Source: Drechslerella dactyloides (taxonomy: Eukaryota; Ascomycota; Orbiliomycetes; Orbiliales; Orbiliaceae). From it: 64,000 nt of DNA. A program made the position numbers and the translations under genes. The stretch spans positions 930,001-994,000 of the forward strand of contig JAGTWJ010000010.1 in assembly GCA_020064725.1 (NCBI GenBank), written 5' to 3'. Shown here piece by piece: positions 22,395 to 34,900 of the stretch (positions are counted from its first letter, which is position 1; the number at the start of each line of letters is the position of its first letter). Below the pieces are notes generated by a model. It was given only the letters and a program-made list of their open reading frames with translations. It had not been told where the DNA came from and did not search any database.

Positions 22395-24516
22395 TCACCT
22401 CGGCTGGTCCATATCCAGCTGGTTGCGGATGTCGCGAATCATAGCCCTCGAATCCTCAACCATAAGCCCCGCATCAAACAGCTCCTGCGCAAGCTGCAGC
22501 GACCGCCCCAGGTTGCCGCGATCCTTCTCATAATGCGCCAACCAGCTTTTCGCGGCCGCGATGTCCTCATTGGCGCCCAGGTCCGGCTCGGCCTTCAGAC
22601 ACATCTCCATGTAATGCACCGCCTCGTCCGTCCGCTTCACCTTCTCGTAGAGTCGCGCGATCCTAATCAGCGTCTTCGTGTTCAGCTCGAACCCGCCATC
22701 GTAGGCGGCGCCGCCCGGTGGTGCGGCGGCGGAATTGGTGGTCTGCGCGCTGCCGGAGAGAGCGCGCTTGTAAGATTTGATCGCGTCGTCCGGCCGGTTC
22801 ATCTTTTCGTAGCAGGCCGCCATCGCAGCCCACATCTGGCTGTCGTAGGGTCGCAGCGCGCCGGCGCGTTGGTAGTAGTACAGAGCGTAGTAGTTCATTT
22901 CGAGGACTTCGTAGGCTTGTCCGAGACCGTACCAGGCGCGGTAGTCCTTGCGGTTGACGTCGATGGCGCGGCGGTAGGACTCGATGGCAGCATGTGTGTT
23001 CTTCAGCTCGACGAATTCGTGCCCGAGTAGCGTCCACGCGCTAAGGAAGTTGCGGTCGAGGTTGAGCGCGCGGCGGAAGTACATTATGCTTTTTTCGTGT
23101 TCGGAGCGCATTGAGAAGTAGTTGCCGATGACGCAGCAGGTTTCCGGGCGGAATTTGTCCGTCGCCGAGGCGACCTGTGCGACAAAGGCGAGCTTGGAGC
23201 GCTTGTCCATTACATAGAGGATGTTGGAGTAGTGGTCGAGGAAGTCCAGGCGGTAGGGGTCCGCTTGCATGATCTCGTCAAATATCCTTTCTGATTCGTC
23301 GTAGTCTGTGGGGAAATTAGCGGGGATCTTCATGCAGGGCAGGGTGTATGGTTGTACCTTTGACGTGGTAGAGGAGGAGAGCCCGCTGGCTCTTCAGCCA
23401 GGTGCTTCCAGGGAAGATGTCGGCCAGCGAGTCGATGAGGCCGTGGACGGTCTCGTTTGCATGGTAGAGTTCTTGCGAGGCTAGGACGTGGAAGAAGTGT
23501 GTGAAAAGGTGTTCGGGTAGATCATGCATGGCGCGGTTCACCTGGAGTTCGTCAGAGGCGCGTCAGACAAGATGCTGCTGACAAAAACTCACATCATCTA
23601 CAGATTTGCATATCGTTTTGAGCTCGTCCCAGGCAGCCCAATTGTAAGGGTAGGCGTTGATAGCTCGGACGAGAACCTGGTACGCCTGCTTTTCATTGCG
23701 CTGTTTGAGGAGGACCACTCCGTATCTGGGAGGCAGTCAGCGTATATACGGTCCATCATCGGATACAGGCTGACGTACAGGTACAGTAGATATGTATCCT
23801 CCTGCCCGTGGAGCATCATCTCCAGCTTCCTCGTGAGCAAGGGCAGCTCCTTGTTCGCCGTGACGTTTCCGTCCAACGGCCCTATAGGGGGTCAGTAATT
23901 TCCCGAGCAGATTCACACGCGCCGGTTTAGTACCTAGCACCATCTCGCTTTCTTCATCCTTGCGCTTCTCGCCGGCCATGAACTTTGCATAAATACAGAG
24001 AAAAGCGACCTTTGAGCTAACACATCCTTCCACCGCTCGCGACGCGCGATCGAATTCGTTCACGTCAAAATAGGCTTTGGCGAGAAGGTATTTGTCCTCC
24101 TCCTCGTCGCTGACAAAGTGGTCTAGTCGCCTGTTTTCGTCGGCTACAGCTGGACCCGAGTGCTGCTTGTGGTGGGACTGCGAGGCCGGCTTGGGCAGGC
24201 TGTTCAACTGTTCGGATATCCTGGAAACGGGGAACAACCGCAATTAGCAAATGCGTGTGCTACCATGGTATACATGTAACGTCCCAGTGCCAGCTACGCT
24301 ATCGGCTTTCGGCTGAAATGCACGGACGGACGGACTTTAGTCCTGCAAGCAATGCATCCCGGTATTCCCACAGCTGGAGGGACACTTATTTGGTGCGTAC
24401 CATTTGGAGGCATGGAAAAGACATCGCTCCGAGCTCCGCTTTGCTGCTAGCCGCAGCTCCCTTCGCAAGTTTCCGTAATCGTACTTGACGCCGTCATGGG
24501 CCACGGGCGACGCCAT
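22395..24516 (-). CDS. CDC23: Anaphase-promoting complex subunit 8 (Cdc23)
   Basis: A TPR scaffold subunit of the APC/C ubiquitin ligase, which triggers anaphase and mitotic exit in the nucleus. I read six exons: 24401-24516, 23934-24220, 23779-23881, 23593-23725, 23358-23541 and 22395-23305, giving 577 codons. The N terminus (YDYGNLRRELRLA, ERCLFHASKW) is the usual APC8 start. The DEEEDKYLLAKAYFDVNEFDRA block follows. The last exon carries the strongly conserved TPR array: RIFDEIMQADPYRLDFLDHY, FRPETCCVIGNYFSMRSEHE, FRRALNLDRNFLSAWTLLGH, DYRAWYGLGQAYEVL and YDSQMWAAMAACYEK. All introns are GT-AG. The gene diverges from ERG20. The identification is strong because these TPR sequences are distinctive for APC8 rather than APC3 or APC6. 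Confidence 0.96.
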
Positions 24517-25852
24517 CTGTGCAATGCCGGATGGCTAGCGTGATTTGCTGGGATGGGACTGCCTGGCGGGAGTGTTACAAGGAGACTAAAGAGAACGCCA
24601 GATGGAACTGAGTTCAGATGTACCTCCTCTCCAGGGTGTGTGTGGCCTTGGAAAGGAGATGGTGTTCGAGGAGAGTTTGGCCGGTTGGACGATTTGACCG
24701 TTGGTACGAAGATTGATGGTAGGTAGTACAAGGAGCTCAACCACGTGGCAGAAACGTTTGCGGGTCTCTCCAGCGGATAGCAGCGTCGCTCTGGCCTATG
24801 CCTTGTCGTTCTGTGAGAGGGAACCGGCGTCGTCGATGACCAGCCAGCCCAGCAACCGGTGTTGTTTCTGTTGCAGAAAAGTTGGGAAGGTGGAACAAGG
24901 TCCGCAGCTATCGACAGGCAGGAGAGGGCTCAATCGGTTTGTCCGTGTATTCCGTCGGCGAGCGGACGAAAGGGGCGCCTGGGTGGCTGCAAGCGAGAGA
25001 GAAGACGGCGTCGTGGGGCAGAAGCTGAAGCTGCGGCGGGCGTCGCGACGATGGTCTCGCGGTCGAGACGCAAGTTGGTGTCGTTGGTTTTGTTGGTGGA
25101 GCGACGACACGTCGAGCCCGGCCATCGCGACACAACCGCATTGACTGCGGGCGCGAATAGAACCGCCAGCAGCCTGCCCTCTGCCTCTATCCGATTCGTC
25201 CAGAGGTTCCATGGATCATGTTGAAGTCGCACAAGGCCGCCGGAAAGGATGGAAACGTGGATGGGCGCACGGCGTCGCAGGCGCAAAACTCTGTGACACC
25301 GCCAGCTGGACGTACGTCCCTGTCATGTCATCCTAGACCTGCGCATTTTAACATCCCTCTCGACGTCCCTGCCAGGGCCGCGAGCTAGCCGGCTCTCCTC
25401 GATTACGTGCAGCAGGACGCACGAATGGTAATTAGCCCCGAGGCGACAGTCCGTCTGAGGTTGGCTCGCTTCCATCGGTGGCTTGGCGCTGTCGCGGTGT
25501 CGCTCACCCGGCAGCCATCACAGCGAGACCGCTCCCGCGCCCTGCTGCTGACCGAAGGCCTCGGCGGGGGGCAGCCCGGCGAGAGCGAAGCAGGCCGCCG
25601 TCGAACGATGCCTGTCGCCGCGTGAGGCCGATGGGGCGATGGACTGGTAGCCCAATTGCAACTGTCGTGGAGTGGAGCTGGTGGGTGTGATATAAAAGGA
25701 ACGTGTGCGAACTCGCATAGACTTCACTTCACATCCAGCTCTGTCCATTTCTTCCCTCAACCACTGCAGCTATCATCACCGCCTTCACCACCACCAACAA
25801 CTCTTCTCCGAAGTTACCCTATCACCAATTACCATCCTACCGAATTGCAAAG
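24517..25852. promoter_or_regulatory. 1.3 kb divergent promoter region, CDC23 and ERG20
   Basis: Lies between two divergent genes. GC-rich frames of 70-150 codons occur on both strands at about 24700-25290, but they overlap each other, have low-complexity Arg/Ser-rich translations and no known family, so I do not call a gene. A clear TATA box close to ERG20 is listed separately. Confidence 0.5.
25690..25697 (+). promoter_or_regulatory. TATA box of the ERG20 gene
   Basis: The sequence ATATAAAA stands about 160 bp before the ERG20 start codon and is followed by a pyrimidine- and CACC-rich leader. The spacing fits a TATA element serving a start site near 25720-25740. Inferred from sequence only. 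Confidence 0.6.
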
Positions 25853-27015
25853 ATGGGCAAGACAACCCTTAAAGAGTTCGAGGCGGTCTTCCCGCTGCTC
25901 GTCGACGAGATTATGGGCGTCCTCGAGCAGTACAAGATCCCCACCGAGGCTGCAGCCTGGTACCGCAGAGTCTGTTCATCCACCCATTGACACTCCGTCT
26001 TGCCATATCATTGACATTTTCGTCATCTGTCGTAGGCCCTGGAGCAGAACACCCTCGGCGGCAAGTGCAATCGCGGCATGTCCGTCGTTGACACCTACAG
26101 CATCCTCACAGGCAAGGACAAGCTCTCCGACATCGAGTATCTCCGCACCGCTATCCTCGGTTGGTGCACAGAACTGGTACTTATTTCCATCATTATCTAT
26201 GTATAAGGCTTGTGCTAACCACTCTCCAGCTGCAAGCCTTCTTCCTCGTCGCCGACGACATTATGGACGGCTCCAAAACTCGCCGCGGTAGCCCGTGCTG
26301 GTACCTTTTCGAGGGCGTCGGCAACATTGCCATCAACGACGCCTTCATGCTCGAGTCCGCCATCTACATACTCGTCAAGAAGCATTTCCGCCAGGAACCC
26401 TACTACATCGACCTCGTCGAGCTCTTCCACGAAACCACCTTCCAGACCGAGCTCGGCCAGCTCCTCGACCTCATCACCGCCCCGGAAGACAACGTCGACC
26501 TGTCCAGATTCTCGCTCGCCAAGCACAGCTTCATCGTCGTCTTCAAGACCGCCTACTACTCCTTCTACCTCCCCGTCGCGCTGGCAATGTACATGGCGGG
26601 AATTGCCACCGAGGAAAATCTCAAGCAGGCCCGCGACGTCCTCATCCCACTCGGCGAGTACTTCCAAATCCAGGACGACTATCTCGACTGCTACGGTGAC
26701 CCTGCCCACATCGGCAAGATTGGCACCGACATCAAGGATAACAAGTGCGGCTGGCTGATCAACCAGGCGCTCGCCATCGCCACCCCGGAGCAGCGCGATA
26801 TCTTGGACAAGAATTACGGCCGCAAGGACGACGAGTCCGAGGCCCGCATCAAGCAGGTCTACATCGACCTGCAGCTCGAGCAGCGGTACAACGAGTACGA
26901 AGAGCAGGCCGTGCAGAAGATCCGCGGACTGATCGACCAGGTTGACGAGAGCAAAGGACTCAAGAAGGACGTGCTGACGAGCTTCTTGAACAAGATTTAC
27001 AAGCGGAGCAAGTAG
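25853..27015 (+). CDS. ERG20: Farnesyl diphosphate synthase
   Basis: Condenses IPP with DMAPP and then GPP to make FPP, the precursor of ergosterol, dolichol, ubiquinone side chains and prenyl groups. I read three exons: 25853-25969, 26036-26176 and 26230-27015, giving 347 codons, the normal fungal length. The family features are in order: NRGMSVVDTYSIL, first aspartate-rich motif DDIMD (residues 95-99, preceded by FFLVA), TELGQLLDL, and second aspartate-rich motif DDYLD (235-239) followed by GDPAHIGKIGTDI and CGWL. The C terminus ends KIYKRSK, the expected active-site-closing basic end. The first intron has an unusual donor, GTCTGT. A TATA box lies upstream and a strong hairpin lies just after the stop. 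The assignment is secure. Confidence 0.97.
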
Positions 27016-27778
27016 ACAATTACCGTTACTTGCTCAAATCATTGTATTTCCTTTGCCATAGTTTCCCCCCCAGTCTAGTATCGAGAAGCATACAACGCTT
27101 CTGGATACTAGACTAATACTAGTTCATCACATATTTTTCTTGCTTCACTTCAGCCACTGGCATGAGACTTCAGCCGGTTCTTTCCTTTTCGCCATACCAA
27201 TGCATCTTCAAACGCGCCTGAGCGCACCGATGCACCTTTGTTTCTCCAGCGTCTGCACGCCAGCTCACTGCCCAGGTCAGTAAGTCAATAAGTACTTGCG
27301 TGCTTGCCAGTTGACTGCACGCAGCGCTGCACGACCTTGACGCCTTCCGTAATGCACTTATGTCACATAGATCCTTTCTCCTTCCCCTTCAACCGACTGC
27401 ACGTCGGCATTAGCCTAGCATAGATCCTTCTGTTACTCTCGCAAGCCGGCTAGTCAGGTCAGCTTATGAGATAATTAGAGACCTCCCCCAAACTCTAATA
27501 AAAGATCGAATCCTACAATAGAAGATATGTCCCTCTAGCCATAATATACAACTGATAGTTACTACTTTCGTGACTAGAAATTCATGTATCCTGCACTTCA
27601 CGCGTGCACGCATCTAATGCCAATTATAATGATTCCATCACTTCAAGCTCTCCTACCGCATCTTGTATCCATACGCATACGTTCGTGACATCGTAGCACC
27701 ATCGCAAACGTCATATCAGCCATCCGAGTCATAACATAGATGCACCATGCTAAATCAACCCTCTTATTACAACGCTTA
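27016..27778. other. Spacer between convergent ERG20 and YCG1 genes
   Basis: Holds both 3' untranslated regions and the hairpin at 27072-27114. Otherwise AT-rich without any frame or motif I can support. Confidence 0.5.
27072..27114 (+). repeat. 18-bp stem hairpin in the ERG20 3' region
   Basis: The arms 27072-27089 and 27097-27114 are complementary at 17 of 18 positions, with a 7-nt loop (ATACAAC). It starts 57 bp after the ERG20 stop codon, so it would be transcribed if the 3' untranslated region is ordinary in length. It could be an RNA stability or 3'-end element, or a small inverted-repeat insertion. Confidence 0.85.
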
Positions 27779-30700
27779 TTACAAATCCGCCTCAGAATCG
27801 TCACTCTCCCGGTCCTCCTCCTTCACCTCGTCCTCCTTCACCTCCTCTTCTTCCTCCGCCTCCGCCTCCGCCTCCTTCGCCTTCGCTGCCGCCTTCCTCG
27901 CCTTCAACGGGCTAACGATCGATAAATCCCCCATCTCGCTAACAATCGTCTCGTCAGGCACGACCTCCATATCATCATTACTATCTTCCGCGCCATCACC
28001 ACCCGCGCGGGCACCGGTGCTCCCCCCGCTACCACGTGTGCCCGGGCGTTCTCGCGTTGCGCCGTCGTCCTCAATTTGCGATAGTACCTTTTGCACCGCC
28101 GCGTCGAACTTTACGAGTGCGTTGCGGGCGACGGCGTCGGTGACAGCTTTGGCGGTGACGAGCTCGGCGGCGCTGGAGGCTAGGTCGTGCAGTTTTGAGG
28201 CTGTCGCAAAGTGGCTTATTGTCAACTTGCCGAGCATTTGGCAGAGTATCTTCTTTTCCTCCTCTGTTGCGATAAACAATATTAGCCGCTGTCCTCGTAT
28301 ACCCTAGATAACCCTACCGACTTTGACCCCTTCGTAGAAGCCGACGGACGTAAAAGCGGAATGAAGAAGAAAAGAGAGGGGGGATAGGAAAAGCATACTA
28401 GTACTCCCAGAAGCAATCTTCGCCATGACATCTTCCGCAAGGTCCACGTGAACATCCCAATTACATTTCCCGACTTCGCTCTCAGCTCTAAACACCTTGC
28501 GTGGATCCGTCCAGTCTGCCATCTGGCTCGCGATATTCGCAGGCGTTACCATCTCCTCTCCGTCGTCCAGGTTGCCAAACAGGCCGATGAGCGTGTGCAG
28601 AGTGCTGACCGTGATCCGCTGCATGCGGGCCTGGTTGTCGTCCCGCGAGTGGCAGTACACAGGGAGGAAGTAGGAGAGCGTCTGTCGGAGGGCGAGGTTG
28701 TCGGTTGTCGATGCGTCAAAGTATGCGAGCACCATCGCTTTGAGTAGCTGGACTCATAGAAGATATATTAGTCTTATCGTGACCACCCTCTTTGACATGC
28801 TGTATGTAATTTGTAAGGTGTGATGATACGCACCTCGTCGTCTTCGACCACCTTTGCGAGAAACAGCTTACACAGCACCTCCACGCACGCCGCCTGCGTC
28901 TCTGGATTCTCGTCCAGCTTCATCGCCTTGCTGAACATCTTGAACATTGTCTTCTGATCAATCTTGCACTTCTCGCTGTCGAACAGCGTCGCGCCATGGA
29001 CGACGAGCATGTCGCAGATGATATGCGCTGCTTCCACCTGTAACTCTTCATGCCCCTTGTTGAAGCAGTGGGCGAACAGCGTCAAATTTTCTTCCGCGAG
29101 TGGCTGCCCATCGATAACGCCCGAGTTAGCAATTTTTTCTTCCAGAACTAGGGAGTATATGGAGGAACCCACCTTATCGAGTAGACAGCACAAACCGAGG
29201 CACCGTAAACCTCTTTCTCTTATCGGAGCCTCCTGCGATCGCACAGCCGGCACGATGAGACCGTTCAGCATGGTCGCCAAATGGGCGTTCGAATTAAGAT
29301 CGCCCTCAACGTTCTCCAGCATGCACTGCGCAATGAACAGACACCTCAGGTTCGTCACCATCTCCTTGATCGCGCGCTCGTCAGAGTCATCTTCATCGTC
29401 CTCGTCGTCCCCATCCAAATCCATCATCTCGTCGTCGCTGTCGGGTCTTTTCTTCGCCTTCTTAGGCTTCGGCTTCGGCTTCGCTTTAGACTTCGCTTTC
29501 ACCTGCTCCGACTGCTCCGACTGCGCGGAGTGGAAGCTGTCATTGTCGTCTCCGTCGACGGCCGGCTCGTCACCATCCTCTGGAGTAATCGTGTCGTGCA
29601 CCTCCGCGATGATTTCAAGCGTCACGCTGCAGAACTCGCGCTCTCCACCGGAGACCTTGCGCATTACCTCTATTATACGGCTTACAGTGCCCTCGGGGAG
29701 ATCCACGATTGCAAGCGACTCGCGAAGCAGTGCAAACATCTTACGTCGGCCAATTTCGTCGCCGTAGTCGGCCTTAAGCGCGATCAAGAGCAGCTGCTCG
29801 ACGATAAACTCGACCTCTGCCGAGTCCTTTGGGCCGCCGGTGCTGGTGCGACCACCGCCGCGAACAGGGTTCACGGGTACTCCAGCCGGTGAGTTTATCA
29901 GCAGGTTGATGTTCTTTTGTATAATGAATGCCAAGTGCGTCACCTCGGGCATCTTTTCGTCAATATGGTGGTCGTTCGGCGAGGCTGGGTCGCGACAGTA
30001 GTCGTGGAATGTGCGGGCAAGGAAGGCAGATTCAGCGGTAAGGTCGTCCCAGTATTCGTCGCCGAACGGCTTATCAATCGAGTTGCCGTGCTGCCAGTAG
30101 GCTTCCATTGCCATTTCGGCGACCTTGCTGTTGACGACGTCCAAGCGCTCGAGGACCTCGAGGATGTCGCCATCCGCGTTGGACACCCAATTGTCGACAA
30201 AGGCCTTCTCTGCAGCTCTGCGGACCGTCGGGTCGCGGTCTTCGAGGCCCCAGCGAAGGATCTTTTCTCTCATGGATATGGTGAGGAGACGAAAGTCACC
30301 GAGTGATGGAAGGGTGCGGGAGTAAACCAGCCGGCGAGTGAGGGCATCACTGTCGCGTGATCTCTCGAGTAGATGTGGCAGAGTGAGAGGGGTATGATTT
30401 AGATTGAGCAATATCGCTCGACGGACATCACTATGGCAAAAGTCAGCGAGGGCATATAGATATCATGCGTGAGAGGTCACTGTACGCGCTGTTGTCGCCT
30501 GAAAGTCGATCCACAAGCCGCCCGACAACGGTATTCTGGACCAAGCCCTCATCATCGCCGTCGTCATCGTCATCTTCTTCCTCGTCGTCCTCGTCTGAAG
30601 CTCCGAATCCTAGCCTCATTAGAGCCAGAGAAGCTTGTACCCGAATGTTCGACTCGCGGTCGTACATTCGCCTCACAAGCTCCTTCTTCAGCCTACCAAA

Positions 30701-31429
30701 GATCTTTTCTTCCAATGCAGGTATCGAATTGAGCGTCAGCGCGAGGAACTGGCAGACGCGGAACCGGACAGTTTTGTTGGCGGCCTTCAGGCCATCGGCG
30801 AGGTGTGTGAGGATAAAGCGGGAGAACCGTGAAGTACATGTATCAGCCAGCTCTTCCTCGTCGTCTTGAACGTCCATGTCCATATCCACGTCGCCGTCGC
30901 TGGTCTTAGCAGCTTTTGCAGCCTTCAGGTCCTTGGTTTCTACACCAGTGCAGACGCAGCACAGACATTAGCCAGTTGCTCTCCGTCACGTCTAAAATAT
31001 AACGTAGTCTTGCGCAAGCTGCTTGCTACCTTTCTCATAGATGTGTCGGACAAACATGTCGCAGAATCGCAATATCCTGTCCGCGACGGTTTCGCCCTTC
31101 TTGACCACCAGCGCCCGGTTCAGACATCTTGTGAACTCGAGGCAAAATGCCTTCTCGGACTTCTTACCCTCCTGGGCGCATTTCTCTTGGGTGGCTCGGA
31201 GCGTGACGACCAGCTTCTTGTGAGTCGCGGTCGTGCCTTGTGCGGATGCAAAAGTATTCTGTATCGTTTTTTGCAGCGGTGTGTATTCGGGTATCTGGAC
31301 TTCGGCGGGGGGCGAAGCTGATGATGCGGCGGCGGCAGCGGCAGCTTCCTTCGCAGCAGCTTCCTTAGCAGCCTTTGTGGTTCTCGGCTTTCGCGTGCCG
31401 GTTGAAGCTGCGGATTTCCGGGGCGGCAT
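27779..31429 (-). CDS. YCG1: Condensin subunit 3, Ycg1/CAP-G (HEAT-repeat)
   Basis: The HEAT-repeat subunit of condensin, which with Brn1 binds DNA and helps compact mitotic chromosomes. I read five exons: 31030-31429, 30486-30939, 28834-30430, 28399-28747 and 27779-28263, giving 1094 codons. The N terminus is a basic, Ala-rich tail (MPPRKSAAS, KEAAAKEAAAAAAASS). HEAT repeats follow, including VRRMYDRESNIRVQASLALM and SADVRRAILLNLN, with LEDRDPTVRRAAEKAFVDNW further on. The Cnd3-type C-terminal domain contains FLAKVVEDDE and LALRQTLSYFLPVYCHSRD. Acidic inserts (DDEDDEDDSDERA and others) and a long Glu-rich C-terminal tail are present. Intron 2 is only 55 bp and uses the donor GTACAG; this choice restores the conserved DVRRAILLNL frame. 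The gene diverges from ADE6. Confidence 0.94.
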
Positions 31430-31928
31430 GGCGGCAGTCGGCGCTCTGATGCCGCTGAGCTCGGTGGCGATGTGTGCAATTCACCAAGCAATGGTCGAGA
31501 GAGGGAGTCGAGATTGGAGATAGCTGGTGACTAAGCTGCTGGTGGGATGAGCTCTGCGGGGAGCTGCTTTGGGCAGCCAGCAAGCGGCGCCGAAGTTGTC
31601 GCGAAGTGTTGTTTTTGTTTACCACACGCTCGCTGCACGCTCCAGCACGAGATCTTATCTTATCTGTTCAATCTCATCTAATCGGATCTTATCGGCCGAC
31701 GACGACCAACATCCCACCAAACAGCCCACCTGCGCAACAAAATTCATCCCACCAGCCCACCTTCGCAGGAAAACATCGCCATTCGAGGCCACAAGACAGC
31801 AGCTGGTCTGGCTCGTCCGAGGAAACAACTGGTAAGCTATTGGTCAGCTAGTAGTACTTAAATACCCCCAGACTTCCTCTCTCCAATTCAGTATCTTGTT
31901 CTAAACAAGTTGTTCCGTAGCTCTCAAC
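31430..31928. promoter_or_regulatory. 500-bp bidirectional promoter, YCG1 and ADE6
   Basis: Lies between the two divergent start codons. On the ADE6 side, GTAAGC at 31832 and an acceptor-like TTCCGTAG ending at 31920 suggest an 89-bp intron in the ADE6 leader (inference). Short frames here overlap and are not called. Confidence 0.45.
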
Positions 31929-34900
31929 ATGTCTGCTTGGTTGCCGTTACCGGGCTCGCCCGCTCTTTCCTCATTCCGTATCGCCGAACTCACAAAGGCC
32001 ATAAACTCAAAGCTCGGTTCCTCAGCCCCTGTCCAGCTTGAGTCCATCTCCAGTTTGCACGTCCACTACGTCCAAACTACGAACTCGCAATCCCTCGCCG
32101 CTCTAGAGAACCCGCGTAGCACAGAGCGCAAATCCCTCAATCAGCTACTCCGGTACGGCGACGATGCAGACCTCTCTGAGCCAGCTACACAGCTGCTGCA
32201 GGACTCGATTGAGAATCCAGAATTCACCATCAACGGTCTTCGGGATGTGCTCGTGCTATTCGCGAGTCCCCGGCCGGGCACCATCTCGCCATGGTCGTCC
32301 AAGGCGACAAGCATTGCACACGTGTGCGATATGGGCGGCTTGATCAGTAGGATAGAGCGCGGTGTCGCATTCGCGCTCAAGTTTAGCGGAGATGCCAGCG
32401 CCCTGGACGTTGCTTCATTCGGGGATCTTCTTCATGACAGAATGACGCAGGTAAGAATCTCCTACTATTCCAAAACACGAAGCGATATGCTCTACGGACA
32501 TGCGGGACCTAATCTGGCGTCATGATAGACTCTCACGAAGGCAATGCCCATTTCGTCCCTCTCACGCGACGATGCCGCTCCGGCACCAGCCATGCAAATC
32601 GACCTCCTCAACAGTGCCAACCCCAAGCAGACTCTTGAAGACGCCAACAAAACATACGGCCTAGCCCTCGACGCTTCGGAGAAGGAGTATCTCCTCTCCG
32701 CCTTCTCACCATGGGGCCCTTGCCCGCGAGACCCATACGATGTCGAGCTGTTCATGTTTGCGCAAGTAAACTCAGAACACTGCCGCCACAAGCAGTTCAA
32801 TGCTAGCTGGACTGTCGACGGCACGGACAAACCTAACTCGCTGTTCGGTATGATTCGGAACACGCACAGCAAGAACCCAGAGCATACTATCTCTGCATAC
32901 TCTGACAATGCAGCCGTGCTCGAAGGCTCCGATGCAACATTCTGGGCACCGGAAGCTAAGACGAAGAATTGGACGTTGACCGACGAGAAGGTGCATTTCG
33001 TCGCAAAAGTAGAGACACACAACCATCCGACCGCTGTATCGCCGTACCCCGGCGCAGCAACGGGTTCCGGCGGCGAGATACGCGATGAGGGTGCTGTGGG
33101 CCGTGGGTCGAAGCCTAAGGCTGGGCTAGCGGGGTTCAACGTTTCTAATCTGTTGATACCGAATTACAGACGGCCGTGGGAGCAGGACGTGGGCAAGCCG
33201 TATCACATTGCCTCACCAATGGATATCATGCTGGAGGCGCCGATAGGCAGCGCGGCGTTCAACAACGAGTTCGGCCGGCCGTGCATCACGGGATATTTTC
33301 GGACGCTGACGACAAGCGTTCCCGTGTCTGAGAAGGAGGATGAAGTCCGCGGGTATCATAAGCCGATCATGATTGCGGGTGGACTGGGTACTATCCGCCC
33401 GACTCATGCGCTGAAAGAAAAGGGGGCAATTAGTCCCGGTGCATATCTCGTCGTACTTGGTGGACCGGCTATGCTCATTGGACTAGGCGGTGGGGCAGCC
33501 TCGAGCGTGACGTCCGGCGAAGGCTCCGTCGAGCTAGATTTCGCGTCAGTCCAACGAGGGAATCCAGAGATGCAGCGACGGGCACAGATGGTCATCGATG
33601 CGTGCACTGCGCTCGGCGACAAGAACCCCATCCGATCGATCCACGACGTCGGTGCCGGCGGCCTGTCTAACGCGCTCCCGGAATTAGTCCATGACGCAGG
33701 CCTAGGCGCCAAATTCGAGCTCCGCGATGTCGAAAGCGCGGACCATAGCATGAGTCCTCTGCAGATTTGGTGCTGCGAAGCGCAGGAGCGGTACGTTCTC
33801 GCCATCGCAGAGGACGGACTGTCCGTCTTTGAGAACATGGCGAAGCGAGAGCGGTGCGGCTTCCGCGTCGTTGGGAGGGCTGTCGGCGGGGCCGAGGATG
33901 AGCAGCGGTTGGTTCTTACAGATCGAGAGTCGAAGGCGCACCCGACGCCAATCGACCTGCCCATGTCCACGCTGTTCGGAAAGCCCCCGAAAATGCACAA
34001 GGACGTGCAGACGCGGAAGCTGCAGATTCCCGCATTCGACGCCTCGTTGAAGACGTATCTTCCCAGTCCGCCGGCATCTGTGCTGGCTGAGGCTATCGAG
34101 CGGGTGCTCACGCTGCCGTCCGTTGGATCGAAGCAGTTTCTGATCACCATTGGAGACCGTAGTGTCACTGGGTTAGTGGTACGAGATCAGATGGTCGGGC
34201 CATGGCAGACACCCGTTGCGGACGTCGGAGTTACCGCTACATCGTTAGCGACGAACGTCACAACGGGCGAGGCGATGGCGATGGGCGAGCGCCCGGTTCT
34301 CGCATTGGTCTCGCCGGCATCGTCAGCCAGAATGGCAGTCGCGGAGTCCCTGACGAACCTCGCAGCAGCAGACCTGCAGGGTGGGTTGAACCGCGTCCGT
34401 CTATCGGCCAACTGGATGGCCGCCGGCAGCCACCCTGGCGAGGGTGCAGCGCTCTACGAAGCCGTCGAAGCCGTCGGGTTGGACCTGTGCCCAAAACTCG
34501 GGGTGTCAATCCCCGTCGGCAAGGACTCGATGAGCATGAAGATGAAGTGGGGCAAGGGAAACGAAGTCACCTCGCCGATATCACTGGTTGTGACAGCATT
34601 CTGCGCCGTCGCGGATATCAGGCGGACGTGGACGCCAACGCTCGTCCGTGACCAAGATACAACACTCATATTTGTTGACCTGGCAAGCGGGTTCCGAACG
34701 CTGGGAGGTAGCGCTCTCGCCCAGGTGTTTGGGCAAGTCGGCAACGAGGTTCCCGACGTGCGGGATGTCGAGGTGTTCAAGAGCTTCTTCAAGGCCGTGG
34801 AGAAGCTGCACGCCGCCGGCATCGTGCTCGCCTACCATGACCGCAGCGACGGCGGGCTCATCACGACACTGCTAGAAATGGCCTTCGCCGGCCGAACAGG

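Noticed and set aside
24796..25212. 138-codon minus frame in the CDC23-ERG20 promoter
   Set aside because: The plus strand is also open there; low-complexity Arg/Ser translation, no family and no splice partners.
25656..26291. 211-codon plus frame across the ERG20 leader and first exons
   Set aside because: A different phase from ERG20 that ignores its introns; Ser/Pro-rich.
33404..34168. 254-codon minus frame inside ADE6
   Set aside because: Exactly antisense to the highly conserved FGAM synthase exon; its translation is Ser/Pro/Arg-rich and matches no family.
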